Below are positions 1 through 5,382 of a DNA stretch of 8,368 nt, piece after piece (the first letter of the stretch is position 1; each line of letters starts with the position of its first letter). This DNA comes from Bacteroidales bacterium (GTDB lineage Bacteria; Bacteroidota; Bacteroidia; Bacteroidales; Paludibacteraceae): positions 1 through 8,368 of the forward strand of contig SFDZ01000037.1 in assembly GCA_004557405.1 (NCBI GenBank). Direction: 5' to 3'. Under the pieces are notes generated by a model. That model was not told the DNA's origin. It saw only the letters and a program-made list of their open reading frames with translations, and ran no database searches. Position numbers and translations under genes: made by a program.

Positions 1-255
1 GAGGTCGGTGTTCAAGGCACGCTGCAGGCGTTTCACAAGTTCGCCGCGGCTGCCATCGCCCAACGGAAATTTAACATCGCTGTTTACCGGTGTGCTGCCG
101 AAAACTGCGTTGCTGCCGTTCGTGGGGCCGTTTTTGTCGGTGCCTTGGTCGTCGTTCCCAAGGAATTTGAATCCCGCCCACACGCCTACGCCAACGATGG
201 CGATCACTACCAATACGATGATTACTACTTTCCAAGTTGATTTTTTTGTTGCCAT
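1..255 (-). CDS. Membrane-anchored peptidoglycan-binding protein, partial (3' end beyond window)
   Basis: The 85 visible codons start at ATG 255 (MATKKSTWK) and run off the left edge. Residues 9-27 form a hydrophobic segment preceded by lysines, which suggests an N-terminal membrane anchor with the rest outside the membrane. A Gly/Asn/Asp-rich linker (about 32-60) follows. Then comes GDGSRGELVKRLQRALN, the first helix pattern of the PG_binding_1 family (GxxGxxVxxLQxxLN). The rest of that domain can be read only in the second copy (847-1165). In membrane-containing phages such a protein could help locate or locally open the cell wall, but no catalytic domain is visible here. The DNA matches the second copy with one substitution in about 175 aligned coding bases, apart from an 80-bp segment missing there. 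This copy is therefore the intact one, provided it stays open beyond the window. Confidence 0.8.
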   Translation of the reverse strand, partial: MATKKSTWKVVIIVLVVIAIVGVGVWAGFKFLGNDDQGTDKNGPTNGSNAVFGSTPVNSDVKFPLGDGSRGELVKRLQRALNTDL

Positions 256-279
256 AATTGTAATTTTTTTAGTGATTTG

Positions 280-310
280 TTTGTTATTTCAAATAATTGT
301 TGTACCTTTG
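280..310 (+). promoter_or_regulatory. Bacteroidota-type promoter (TTTG-19 bp-TAnnTTTG), copy 1
   Basis: TTTG at 280-283 is followed after exactly 19 bp by TACCTTTG at 303-310. Both boxes and the spacing match the known Bacteroides primary sigma consensus. It faces right, away from the minus-strand gene that starts at 255, and leads to the terminator at 422-449. The same arrangement recurs at 1189-1219. Confidence 0.65.
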
Positions 311-316
311 CCGATG

Positions 317-449
317 AAAGGTAAGACGTGTGAATCGGACAATTCGATTAGTGCAAAAGTCCCCGCCCGCGAGAATCCCCGACTTTGTCGGTCAAATTGA
401 AGCACGCACTTTTGGGGCATTAGAGTAATGGCTTCATTACTCTTTTTTT
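317..449 (+). ncRNA. Candidate small RNA between promoter and terminator
   Basis: A transcript starting about 7 nt after the -7 box (near 317) and ending at the T-run at 444-449 would be about 130 nt. Visible pairing potential includes AAAGTC with GACTTT, and CAAAAGT (near 354-360) with ACTTTTG (near 408-414); these may be alternative folds. The only reading frame is a 28-codon one from ATG 314, four bases after the -7 box, so it would be almost leaderless; a non-coding role is more likely. It overlaps only the last codons of the gene ending at 437 on the other strand. Function is unknown; control of the neighbouring accessory genes or of superinfection is conceivable, without direct evidence. 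Confidence 0.45.
422..449 (+). terminator. Intrinsic terminator, plus strand
   Basis: A perfect 9-bp stem AGAGTAATG / CATTACTCT closes a GCTT tetraloop and is followed directly by six further T. On the minus strand no T-run follows the hairpin, so it acts rightward. The left arm of the stem lies just past the stop codon of the minus-strand gene ending at 437. Confidence 0.75.
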
Positions 450-844
450 GTTATACAATAGTGTATAATTCGAGTACTTCGTTTTTCACCTATAATAATT
501 TTCACGTTTCCAACACTTTTTAATTGGGCAGATAATTCATATATTTTCACAAACCCCATTTTTCGTTGCTTTTGTGAATGTGGGTTGTCTGATTTTATGA
601 GCACCGCTTGTTTTAATGCTTCCACTATCCGCAATGCGGCTAATGTCGATTCATAACGTTGTGCTGCTCTTGTTGCCGTTTCGTCAATCGACGCAAACAC
701 AAACTCCACGCGTTTGCCTTTGAACGCACGGCATGGAACGCTCGTACCGATGAGCGGTGCAAGTCGTTCCACGATGATGGCGCGGCGTATGTAAACGTCC
801 TCTTTGCCATTGCCGGTGGGAATACCGGTGTGTTTTGTTTTCAT
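437..844 (-). CDS. Phage accessory protein, possibly BECR/LPD3-related nuclease fold
   Basis: 135 aa from ATG 844 (MKTKHTGIP), chosen because it lies two bases after the stop of the preceding frame; ATG 853 is a possible alternative nine bases upstream. There is no signal peptide or membrane segment. The middle (VEFVFASIDETATRAAQRYE, about 46-65) is helix-forming, followed by an ALR/ALKQAVLIKSDNP stretch and a beta-rich C-terminus (VKIIIGEKRSTRIIHYCIT, about 114-132). The order helix, then a 'kAvli' strand, then two C-terminal strands with an aromatic-His pair resembles small nuclease-like domains found in mobile elements of Bacteroidota and the neighbour at 1283-1696. I recognise the pattern, not a named family; the nuclease idea is inference. 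It lies between the two copies of the peptidoglycan-binding gene, as an inserted cargo gene would. Confidence 0.7.
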   Translation of the reverse strand: MKTKHTGIPTGNGKEDVYIRRAIIVERLAPLIGTSVPCRAFKGKRVEFVFASIDETATRAAQRYESTLAALRIVEALKQAVLIKSDNPHSQKQRKMGFVKIYELSAQLKSVGNVKIIIGEKRSTRIIHYCITKKE

Positions 845-846
845 TT

Positions 847-1165
847 TTAGCATCCCATGTTGGCGATGTAGTTGCGACAAGTGGTTTCATCGGTGAGCAG
901 TTGCGTACCCACGGCGAGTTTGGCTGCGGCTATGGTTTTAGGGCCTACTATGCCATCGACGACTAATTTTGTAAATCCGTCGCATCCGTCGAGGTCGGTG
1001 TTCAAGGCACGCTGCAGGCGTTTCACAAGTTCGCCGCGGCTGCCATCGCCCAACGGAAATTTAACATCGCTGTTTACCGGTGTGCTGCCACACGCCTACG
1101 CCAACGATGGCGAGCACTACCAATACGATGATTACTACTTTCCAAGTTGATTTTTTTGTTGCCAT
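847..1165 (-). pseudogene. Frameshifted second copy of the membrane-anchored peptidoglycan-binding gene
   Basis: Starting at ATG 1165, the first 26 residues match the intact copy (one Ile-to-Leu change). The frame then shifts at an 80-bp deletion (counterpart of about 100-179) and stops at TAA 1061-1063 after 34 codons. The peptidoglycan-binding part continues in another frame to the stop at 847-849: GDGSRGELVKRLQRALN, then VDGIVGPKTIAAAKLAVG, the classic DG-x-x-G-x-x-T half of PG_binding_1. That frame has no ATG, only an internal TTG at 1051-1053. Two bases (cc) are shared at the deletion junction, as in short-homology deletion. It is most simply a dead copy, but the binding domain is still open and carries three cysteines in its last 45 residues, so restart at the TTG or a +1 slip at the early stop cannot be excluded. 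Confidence 0.8.
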
Positions 1166-1188
1166 AATTGTAAATTTTTAGTGGTTTA

Positions 1189-1219
1189 TTTGTTATTTCA
1201 AAAAATTGTTGTACCTTTG
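1189..1219 (+). promoter_or_regulatory. Bacteroidota-type promoter, copy 2
   Basis: TTTG at 1189-1192, then 19 bp, then TACCTTTG at 1212-1219. It is the duplicated counterpart of the promoter at 280-310. The flanks have diverged by substitutions and small indels, but both boxes and their exact spacing are kept, which suggests they are under selection. Confidence 0.6.
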
Positions 1220-1225
1220 TTGGTG

Positions 1226-1289
1226 AAAACTATCTGTGTGGGCATTGAATGCGATTGTATCAAGTTCTGTAGCAGGTAGTTTTTATTTT
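1226..1289 (+). ncRNA. Candidate second, shorter small RNA
   Basis: Downstream of the copy-2 promoter, CTATCTG (1230-1236) can pair with CAGGTAG (1273-1279, one G-U pair), and TTTTTATTTT follows directly, so a transcript of about 60 nt would close on itself and end there. Inside, GCAT/ATGC (about 1242-1252) can form a small second hairpin. The sequence downstream of the promoter is unlike that of copy 1, so the two RNAs would share only the promoter. Its end overlaps the 3' end of the minus-strand gene at 1283. Confidence 0.3.
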
Positions 1290-1696
1290 ATAATATTTAC
1301 TTCATGAGTATAATAGGCTTTCCCATTTGCTTTTACCAAGACGGTAATCCTAACATGTTCTAATTTATTGTCAATTTTGACTTTGGCCTTGAAATTCGCA
1401 TAACCAAACACCGTTTTTTCGTCTTTATCCTTACGCTTTCCAAAGTTATTGTATTCTGCAACTTCCAATAATTGTGGCAAGCATTGTACAAGTGCTGCCT
1501 TTTTGGCATACATTGCCCGCCCGTGCGATAATTCGGCTTTTCCGTCGCTACCAAAATAGATAGTCAAGCCAATATGCCGATTAACAACCGTTTTCCCTTG
1601 TACATGTTTAGTATATTCAGTGCGTACATAATCCCGCAAATTTTTGCGTTCTATAATGCGCACGCTCGGGATAATATGTTGCTTGTACTTGCTCAT
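1283..1696 (-). CDS. LPD3-like (BECR nuclease-type) small protein
   Basis: 137 aa, starting at ATG 1696, six bases after the upstream stop. The C-terminal two thirds follow the pattern of Large Polyvalent protein-associated Domain 3 and related BECR-fold domains of phages and mobile elements. There is an ELSHGR segment (55-60), a helix with LPQLLEVAEY (73-82), a lysine/aspartate-rich turn, then strands YANFKAKVKID and VRITVLVKANGKAYYTHEV (115-133). The closing x-G-x-x-YY-x-H is the most typical part; Tyr128, Tyr129 and His131 are candidate functional residues. LPD3-type domains are known as parts of large polyvalent phage proteins or as free-standing proteins, with a proposed nucleic-acid-cleaving role. 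A free-standing copy here may be a defence or toxin cargo gene. Family call from pattern memory only. Confidence 0.75.
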   Translation of the reverse strand: MSKYKQHIIPSVRIIERKNLRDYVRTEYTKHVQGKTVVNRHIGLTIYFGSDGKAELSHGRAMYAKKAALVQCLPQLLEVAEYNNFGKRKDKDEKTVFGYANFKAKVKIDNKLEHVRITVLVKANGKAYYTHEVNIIK

Positions 1697-1702
1697 GTGC
1701 GG

Positions 1703-2164
1703 TTACAGTCCGAGGGCTTCCATCTTCTCTTTGAAAGCAAACGCCGTCGATGCGCCTGTGCGGCGTTTACACCGCGTGCCGGCCGGTATGGCGTCCGACA
1801 GCGAGGTGCGTGTGTAGTATTTCGATTTGACGGCACCGTAGTTGTCTGAATAGGTGCACGCCGCGGCTGCCTTAAACATTGAGTTCAGCCGTACGAGGTC
1901 GTTTGTGGGCAAAGCCATGATTTCTTTCAAGGTTTTCGTGTCCCATGGGTGGGAGGCTGCTGTCGCAGAATTGCCGTAGTCGTTGCAGGTAGCGATAAAC
2001 GATTCTAACAATGTTTTGAGCGTGGCATCGTCGGCGCCGGTGCCGGAGTTACCACCGCCGTCGGCGTCGGCATCGGTGCTTTTCTTCGATGCGATGATGA
2101 TGATGAACAAAACCACCACCACGACAATAATGATCAGTTTTTTGTTTTTCAGTAATTTTTTCAT
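1703..2164 (-). CDS. N-terminally membrane-anchored protein with annexin-like C-terminal domain
   Basis: 153 aa. Five lysines precede an almost pure Ile/Val/Leu/Phe segment (10-25), then KK: a strong single membrane segment. A Gly/Asp-rich linker (30-46) follows. The remainder is helical: LKTLLESFIATCNDYG, then TLKEIMALPTNDLVRLNSMF. The last pattern (xLxxLxxxDLxxLxxxF) matches the helix pair of the annexin-like repeat seen in many Bacteroidota phage proteins, and it resembles residues 90-120 of the protein at 2614-3072, so the two are probably distant paralogues. Its ATG overlaps the stop of the upstream gene by four bases (ATGA), indicating coupled translation. Likely a virion-membrane or cell-envelope protein; the exact role is unknown. 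Confidence 0.8.
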   Translation of the reverse strand: MKKLLKNKKLIIIVVVVVLFIIIIASKKSTDADADGGGNSGTGADDATLKTLLESFIATCNDYGNSATAASHPWDTKTLKEIMALPTNDLVRLNSMFKAAAACTYSDNYGAVKSKYYTRTSLSDAIPAGTRCKRRTGASTAFAFKEKMEALGL

Positions 2165-2424
2165 ATTACGTATGTAAATTGGTAGTTACCTATTTTGTTT
2201 GGGGCAAATCGATAGTCGTCGCTTCCATACGGATAGAGCAGCATCGTTACTTTACCGGCTTTTGCTTCGATCACACGATAGAGTTTGATTTTCCAGATCT
2301 CTGCATCTTCGGGTTCACCATCGAAGGGCTTACGCGCTCGATAACACACAAAGGTGTCGTTGCCATCTTCGATTACGAGGTCGGCATCGCGCACTGCTTC
2401 GAGAAATTCATTTTTCAGTACCAT
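2161..2424 (-). CDS. Small soluble protein of unknown function
   Basis: 87 aa from ATG 2424, two bases after the upstream stop (2427-2429). It is one of the few proteins in the cluster without a membrane segment. It is acidic in the N-terminal half (EAVRDADLVIEDGND) and mixed alpha/beta in character, with many aromatic residues (FVCYRAR, IWKIKLYRV, YPYGSDDYRF). No family was recognised. Its position between two membrane-protein genes and its ATGA overlap with the next gene suggest it belongs to the same structural module, perhaps as a minor virion or assembly protein. Confidence 0.75.
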   Translation of the reverse strand: MVLKNEFLEAVRDADLVIEDGNDTFVCYRARKPFDGEPEDAEIWKIKLYRVIEAKAGKVTMLLYPYGSDDYRFAPNKIGNYQFTYVI

Positions 2425-2426
2425 GT

Positions 2427-2612
2427 TCAGATCAGTTTTTTACAGATGAAATACACCAAAATCGGTATTACAATGGCTACCGACAAAAGTGCTGCACTTT
2501 TGACCGGCAGATCGATTTCTACCGTTATCGAGCCCAGATTGCCAAGAACCGATTCGCCGTTTTGCGCAGCGGTATCGACATCGGCACTAAAAATTTTTTG
2601 AAAGAGTGTCAT
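2427..2612 (-). CDS. Small tail-anchored membrane protein
   Basis: 61 aa, starting at ATG 2612 one base after the upstream stop. Residues 1-38 are polar, with VDTAAQNGESVLGNLGSI. Residues 39-57 (AALLSVAIVIPILVYFI) form the only hydrophobic segment, closed by CKKLI, so the protein is C-terminally anchored with the N-terminus inside by the positive-inside rule. Size and topology resemble small virion membrane proteins of tailless membrane-containing phages. No sequence family was recognised. Confidence 0.75.
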   Translation of the reverse strand: MTLFQKIFSADVDTAAQNGESVLGNLGSITVEIDLPVKSAALLSVAIVIPILVYFICKKLI

Positions 2613-2613
2613 A

Positions 2614-3072
2614 TCAAATTTTGTTTAATCGGTTAATAATTGATTTTACCAACGTGTCCAGACCGAAATTGTCAGCCCACAAAAAACTTTCGGCATCCAG
2701 CCATTCGATGAGTGTTTCGCCGTTGCCGTATTTTTTGTTGAACACAGCATTGAGTATCGACAATTCGCGATCGCTCAACAAATTGACCTCTTCGTACAGG
2801 TCGATGTCGTGCCCCATCAGGTTCAGACCATCCATGTCGCGGTACAGTTTGGCGGCCAGACGGTCGGCGGCGTCAACTTCGGCATCGGTTACCGCAGCAG
2901 CGTTGCCCGACGATGTTTTATCAAACACGTCATCGGCTTTCAGCGGTGTGTCGTTTTCGGGTGTTTTGGCTTTGGCTTTTTGATTCTTGACCACAATGAC
3001 AATGGCCAAAACAACGATTGTCAGTACCAAAGCACCGATAAATCCAAGTGTTATTTTTGTAGTTGTTTTCAT
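2614..3072 (-). CDS. Membrane-anchored annexin-like protein
   Basis: 152 aa from ATG 3072 (MKTTTKITLG), chosen because it lies five bases after the stop of the upstream gene (3078-3080); a longer frame would overlap that gene by 150 bases. Residues 8-28 form one membrane segment followed by KNQKAKAK. A linker leads to a helical domain (about 65-150). In it, AAKLYRDMDGLNLMGHDID, then LLSDRELSILNAVF, then YGNGETLIEWLDAE follow the order of the annexin-like repeat common in phage proteins of Bacteroidota (AxxxxxAMxGxGTD...LxxLxxxDLxxLxxxFxxxxGxxLxxWLxxE). The exact GTD residues are replaced by MGHD. True annexins bind acidic phospholipid through calcium; such activity is not shown here. Confidence 0.8.
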   Translation of the reverse strand: MKTTTKITLGFIGALVLTIVVLAIVIVVKNQKAKAKTPENDTPLKADDVFDKTSSGNAAAVTDAEVDAADRLAAKLYRDMDGLNLMGHDIDLYEEVNLLSDRELSILNAVFNKKYGNGETLIEWLDAESFLWADNFGLDTLVKSIINRLNKI

Positions 3073-3077
3073 GTTAG

Positions 3078-3476
3078 TTAGTTTGTTTTGAACTTTACAA
3101 ATAATCCGATGAATAATGCACCGACCATTCCGGTGAGTGCCACATAGCCGCGCAACGTCGGCGACTTCTCGATACCGTATGCGGCGCCGTAGGCAAAGTG
3201 TTCGCAGTTGTACGTCAAAGCCTGCCATCGCCGGTGTTTGTTGACGTCGTAGTAGGCTTGAATTTCGTCCGGAGTTTTCGTGCCGTGCTCGATGCGCAAG
3301 ATTTGGCGCTGCTGCTGATTGACGAAAAAGTCGTAACTATCGCAGTGTCCTCCGCTTTCGTTGAAATGGTAGAACCGGCCGTTGCTATAAACGGCAGCAT
3401 GTCCGTAGAAAGGTTGCTTTTTCAGCGCCGAAAGCACCACCAAGTCGCCATCGCTGATGTCTTGCCTGTTAATCAT
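3078..3476 (-). CDS. LRAT/NlpC-P60-like thiol enzyme with C-terminal membrane anchor
   Basis: 132 aa; ATG 3476 overlaps the upstream stop by eight bases. The order of motifs is that of the LRAT/H-REV107 (PLAAT) branch of the NlpC/P60 superfamily: DGDLVVL (9-15), YGHAAVY with His26, FYHFNE with His37, then NCEHFA with Cys91. In this circularly permuted papain-like fold the two His precede the Cys, exactly as here, and NCEHF is a hallmark of the LRAT branch. Residues 108-127 (RGYVALTGMVGALFIGLFVK) form a C-terminal membrane segment, as in the animal LRAT/PLAAT enzymes, which act on lipids. Known members are acyltransferases, phospholipases or peptidases. In this context, lipid modification of a virion membrane or cleavage of a wall peptide are the two main options. 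Confidence 0.8.
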   Translation of the reverse strand: MINRQDISDGDLVVLSALKKQPFYGHAAVYSNGRFYHFNESGGHCDSYDFFVNQQQRQILRIEHGTKTPDEIQAYYDVNKHRRWQALTYNCEHFAYGAAYGIEKSPTLRGYVALTGMVGALFIGLFVKFKTN

Positions 3477-3642
3477 TTTTCAATTTTAATCCGCCAATGA
3501 GCGAATTGCTGCTGTTTTTGTCGTAACTTACGAACTGAAAGCGGTCGAGGCCTGTTTTGCTCGGTGTCAGCGTATAGACGATGACACCGGCCAACACACA
3601 CACGGCCACGATGCTCACCACTATTATAACTGTCTTATTCAT
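3469..3642 (-). CDS. Small N-terminally anchored membrane protein
   Basis: 57 aa from ATG 3642 (MNKTVIIVV); 10 bases separate it from the upstream stop. A longer frame from 3684 would overlap the upstream gene and bury the membrane segment, so it is not preferred. Residues 4-24 are one hydrophobic segment; the rest (TPSKTGLDRFQFVSYDKNSS) is polar and would be outside the membrane. No family was recognised. Confidence 0.7.
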   Translation of the reverse strand: MNKTVIIVVSIVAVCVLAGVIVYTLTPSKTGLDRFQFVSYDKNSSNSLIGGLKLKND

Positions 3643-3652
3643 AGCGCTTTTT

Positions 3653-3961
3653 TTAACTTTTTCGCAACGATATGGCGGCCACAACCAACATAACGACGTT
3701 AAGTATGGTGTTGATGATGAACAACTCCGATTCGCGCACGGAATGGTTGAATACGGTGCAAATCACCGGATCGTCCTTTACGATCACACGCTCCACCTCT
3801 ACATTGGTGGTTGTTGCCACATCGGTACCGGCCATTTTTGCCAAAAACTGATTAAAAATCGTGTTGGTGTATTCGGCATTGCTGTCGGATTCGCCACAAT
3901 ACGTGGCAAACTCGTTGCGGAGCGATGCCACAAAATCTTCAAAAGTGTATTTCTCTTCCAT
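3653..3961 (-). CDS. Small C-terminally anchored membrane protein
   Basis: 102 aa from ATG 3961 (MEEKYTFEDF), five bases after the upstream stop; ATG 3973 would overlap that stop. The N-terminal part is helical and acidic (FVASLRNEFATYCGESDSN), the middle is Thr/Val-rich (TDVATTTNVEVERVIVKDD), and residues 82-98 (LFIINTILNVVMLVVAA) form one membrane segment ending in LRKS. No family was recognised; a virion-membrane protein is the contextual guess. Confidence 0.75.
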   Translation of the reverse strand: MEEKYTFEDFVASLRNEFATYCGESDSNAEYTNTIFNQFLAKMAGTDVATTTNVEVERVIVKDDPVICTVFNHSVRESELFIINTILNVVMLVVAAISLRKS

Positions 3962-3966
3962 TGCGA

Positions 3967-4269
3967 TTACCATTTGTGATTGTTAAATACCAACTTGTTG
4001 GTGTCGAACAGGCGTATAACGATAAACCCGACCACCAACACGGCCGCACAAATCCAAATGGTTTTTTTGTGCTGTTGGTAGAAAGATTTCTTTATCACAT
4101 AATCCTGTGGATTAACGGCATTAACCGGATTGTCTTCGTCAGCCTCTTTCAAGGTACGATAGTAGCGGCCGCTGTCGCCTACCCAAAAGGTGTTCGGGTC
4201 GCCCGAACGGGCATCAATGTTTATGTAACGGCGGTGTTTTGGTTTGCCGTTGTAAATTGTCGTTGCCAT
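3967..4269 (-). CDS. Small basic protein with C-terminal membrane segment
   Basis: 100 aa from ATG 4269 (MATTIYNGKPKHRRYINID). This start lies 14 bases after the stop of the 57-aa gene at 4284; an upstream ATG would run through that gene. The N-terminus is basic and the middle aromatic (NTFWVGDSGRYYRTLKEAD). Residues 69-87 (KTIWICAAVLVVGFIVIRLF) form the membrane segment. No family was recognised. The extended soluble N-terminus with many Tyr, Arg and Trp suggests contact with a protein shell or DNA, but that is inference. Confidence 0.75.
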   Translation of the reverse strand: MATTIYNGKPKHRRYINIDARSGDPNTFWVGDSGRYYRTLKEADEDNPVNAVNPQDYVIKKSFYQQHKKTIWICAAVLVVGFIVIRLFDTNKLVFNNHKW

Positions 4270-4283
4270 ATTTTTTGTCGTTT

Positions 4284-4457
4284 TTAATGTTTGTAAAACC
4301 AAAATGCCGCTATGGCCAACACTACCATGGTGCCAACCACAATCCATATCGATCTGTTTTTCGATTGGTCGGAACCCGATATGTAGGTGCGCTCCTCGTC
4401 GGTAGCCATATCGTTGGCTATCGTTCTGTTCCTTATATCAACTTTTTTGACTGCCAT
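4284..4457 (-). CDS. 57-aa tail-anchored membrane protein
   Basis: The frame runs from ATG 4457 (MAVKKVDIRNRTIANDMATD) to TAA 4284-4286. It fills an otherwise empty 195-bp gap and shows the same plan as its neighbours: a polar N-terminal half (EERTYISGSDQSKNR) and a C-terminal hydrophobic segment (about 38-54, IWIVVGTMVVLAIAAFWF) closed by YKH. The start is six bases after the upstream stop at 4464. The fit of size, spacing and topology is the evidence; no family was recognised. It is short enough to be missed by a 60-codon cut-off. Confidence 0.7.
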   Translation of the reverse strand: MAVKKVDIRNRTIANDMATDEERTYISGSDQSKNRSIWIVVGTMVVLAIAAFWFYKH

Positions 4458-4463
4458 ACAAAT

Positions 4464-4763
4464 TTATTTTTTACCTTTCAATAAATAGATGATTAAACAG
4501 GCGCCGGCAATCGCACACACCATTATAGGTATGGTAGAACTGCCTTTGACCGAATCCATCAAAATGCCTTGTCGGTCGGTCATGCCGGTTTCAGAAATGA
4601 GTTTGCGGTTTGTCTTGCCCGATTCTTGCAACCCGATGCTGTCGGTCATGGCCGTCATGGCATAACCTACGGCACGCGTTATCTCCTGCCACAAGGTTTT
4701 GAAAGCATAGCCGCTGTCGCCACCGCCCATGCTCGTTGTGCTGCTGGTGTTTTCCTCTCCCAT
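4464..4763 (-). CDS. Tail-anchored membrane protein
   Basis: 99 aa from ATG 4763. A Ser/Thr/Gly-rich N-terminus (ENTSSTTSMGGGDSGYAF) is followed by an amphipathic stretch with many Met, Ala and Thr (ITRAVGYAMTAMTDSIGLQE). Residues 77-95 (TIPIMVCAIAGACLIIYLL) form the membrane segment, closed by KGKK, which places the C-terminus inside. 16 bases separate it from the upstream metallopeptidase gene. No family was recognised. Confidence 0.75.
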   Translation of the reverse strand: MGEENTSSTTSMGGGDSGYAFKTLWQEITRAVGYAMTAMTDSIGLQESGKTNRKLISETGMTDRQGILMDSVKGSSTIPIMVCAIAGACLIIYLLKGKK

Positions 4764-4779
4764 TTGCGTAATATTTTTA

Positions 4780-5370
4780 TTATTTCAAGAGCATAATCAA
4801 TACGACGCCAAGAAAAAGATACATCATGATGTCGTTGCTGTTGTTAGCCTCGGTGTTAGCCTTTGTGTTCGCCACATTAGCTGCCGCCGATGCATTCATT
4901 GCATCGACAATGCCTTTGCTGTTGGCCTCGATGGCCGCGGTAGTCCTGGCCTTCTCGCCATCGCCACGCATCACCATACCACCCTGCGCCAAACGTTTCA
5001 ACTCTTTGGCGGCTGCACGATTGCCGCGGTCGGCATCGTATTTCAGACACAATTTATAAAGCGCCTCGATACGTTCCGGAACGTTCGGATCCGTTTCCTC
5101 GTCCAAAATGGTTTCGAGCGTCCCAATCATTTTTTTCAACGATTGGTAATATTTGCCGGCCATTTTGTGAAAGGCGTACTCGTCGGCTTCAAATTCACTG
5201 TGTGTATGCAACCGATAGTGGCCGACTTCGTGCCATTTGATGAACTCGCGCTGAAAGGGTGTCAACTGAAAGTACAAATCGGTGTTGATGTACATGATGC
5301 CGTCTTCGGTAACGGCAGCAGGGGTACCACTCACCAAATAATTGTCGTCGTTTGTATATACTATTTCCAT
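4780..5370 (-). CDS. Tail-anchored HEVGH zinc metallopeptidase
   Basis: 196 aa from ATG 5370 (MEIVYTNDD); a longer frame from 5403 would start inside the terminator hairpin. HEVGH (47-51) is a zincin HExxH motif. Ten residues later, EFEADEYAFHKMA (59-71) supplies the acidic third ligand in the E-x-E-A-D-x-[FY]-A form shared by ImmA/IrrE (M78-like) and M48 peptidases. The upstream TPFQREFIKWHE also fits that helix. A helical region follows, then an Ala/Asn-rich stretch (about 142-180, repeats such as ANTKANTEANNS) and a C-terminal membrane segment (181-194, IMMYLFLGVVLIML). Possible roles are maturation of virion proteins, removal of a host repressor, or wall or membrane entry. The tail anchor favours a membrane-bound or virion protease over a cytosolic ImmA-type one. 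Confidence 0.8.
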   Translation of the reverse strand: MEIVYTNDDNYLVSGTPAAVTEDGIMYINTDLYFQLTPFQREFIKWHEVGHYRLHTHSEFEADEYAFHKMAGKYYQSLKKMIGTLETILDEETDPNVPERIEALYKLCLKYDADRGNRAAAKELKRLAQGGMVMRGDGEKARTTAAIEANSKGIVDAMNASAAANVANTKANTEANNSNDIMMYLFLGVVLIMLLK

Positions 5371-5382
5371 AAGAATCTTCAA

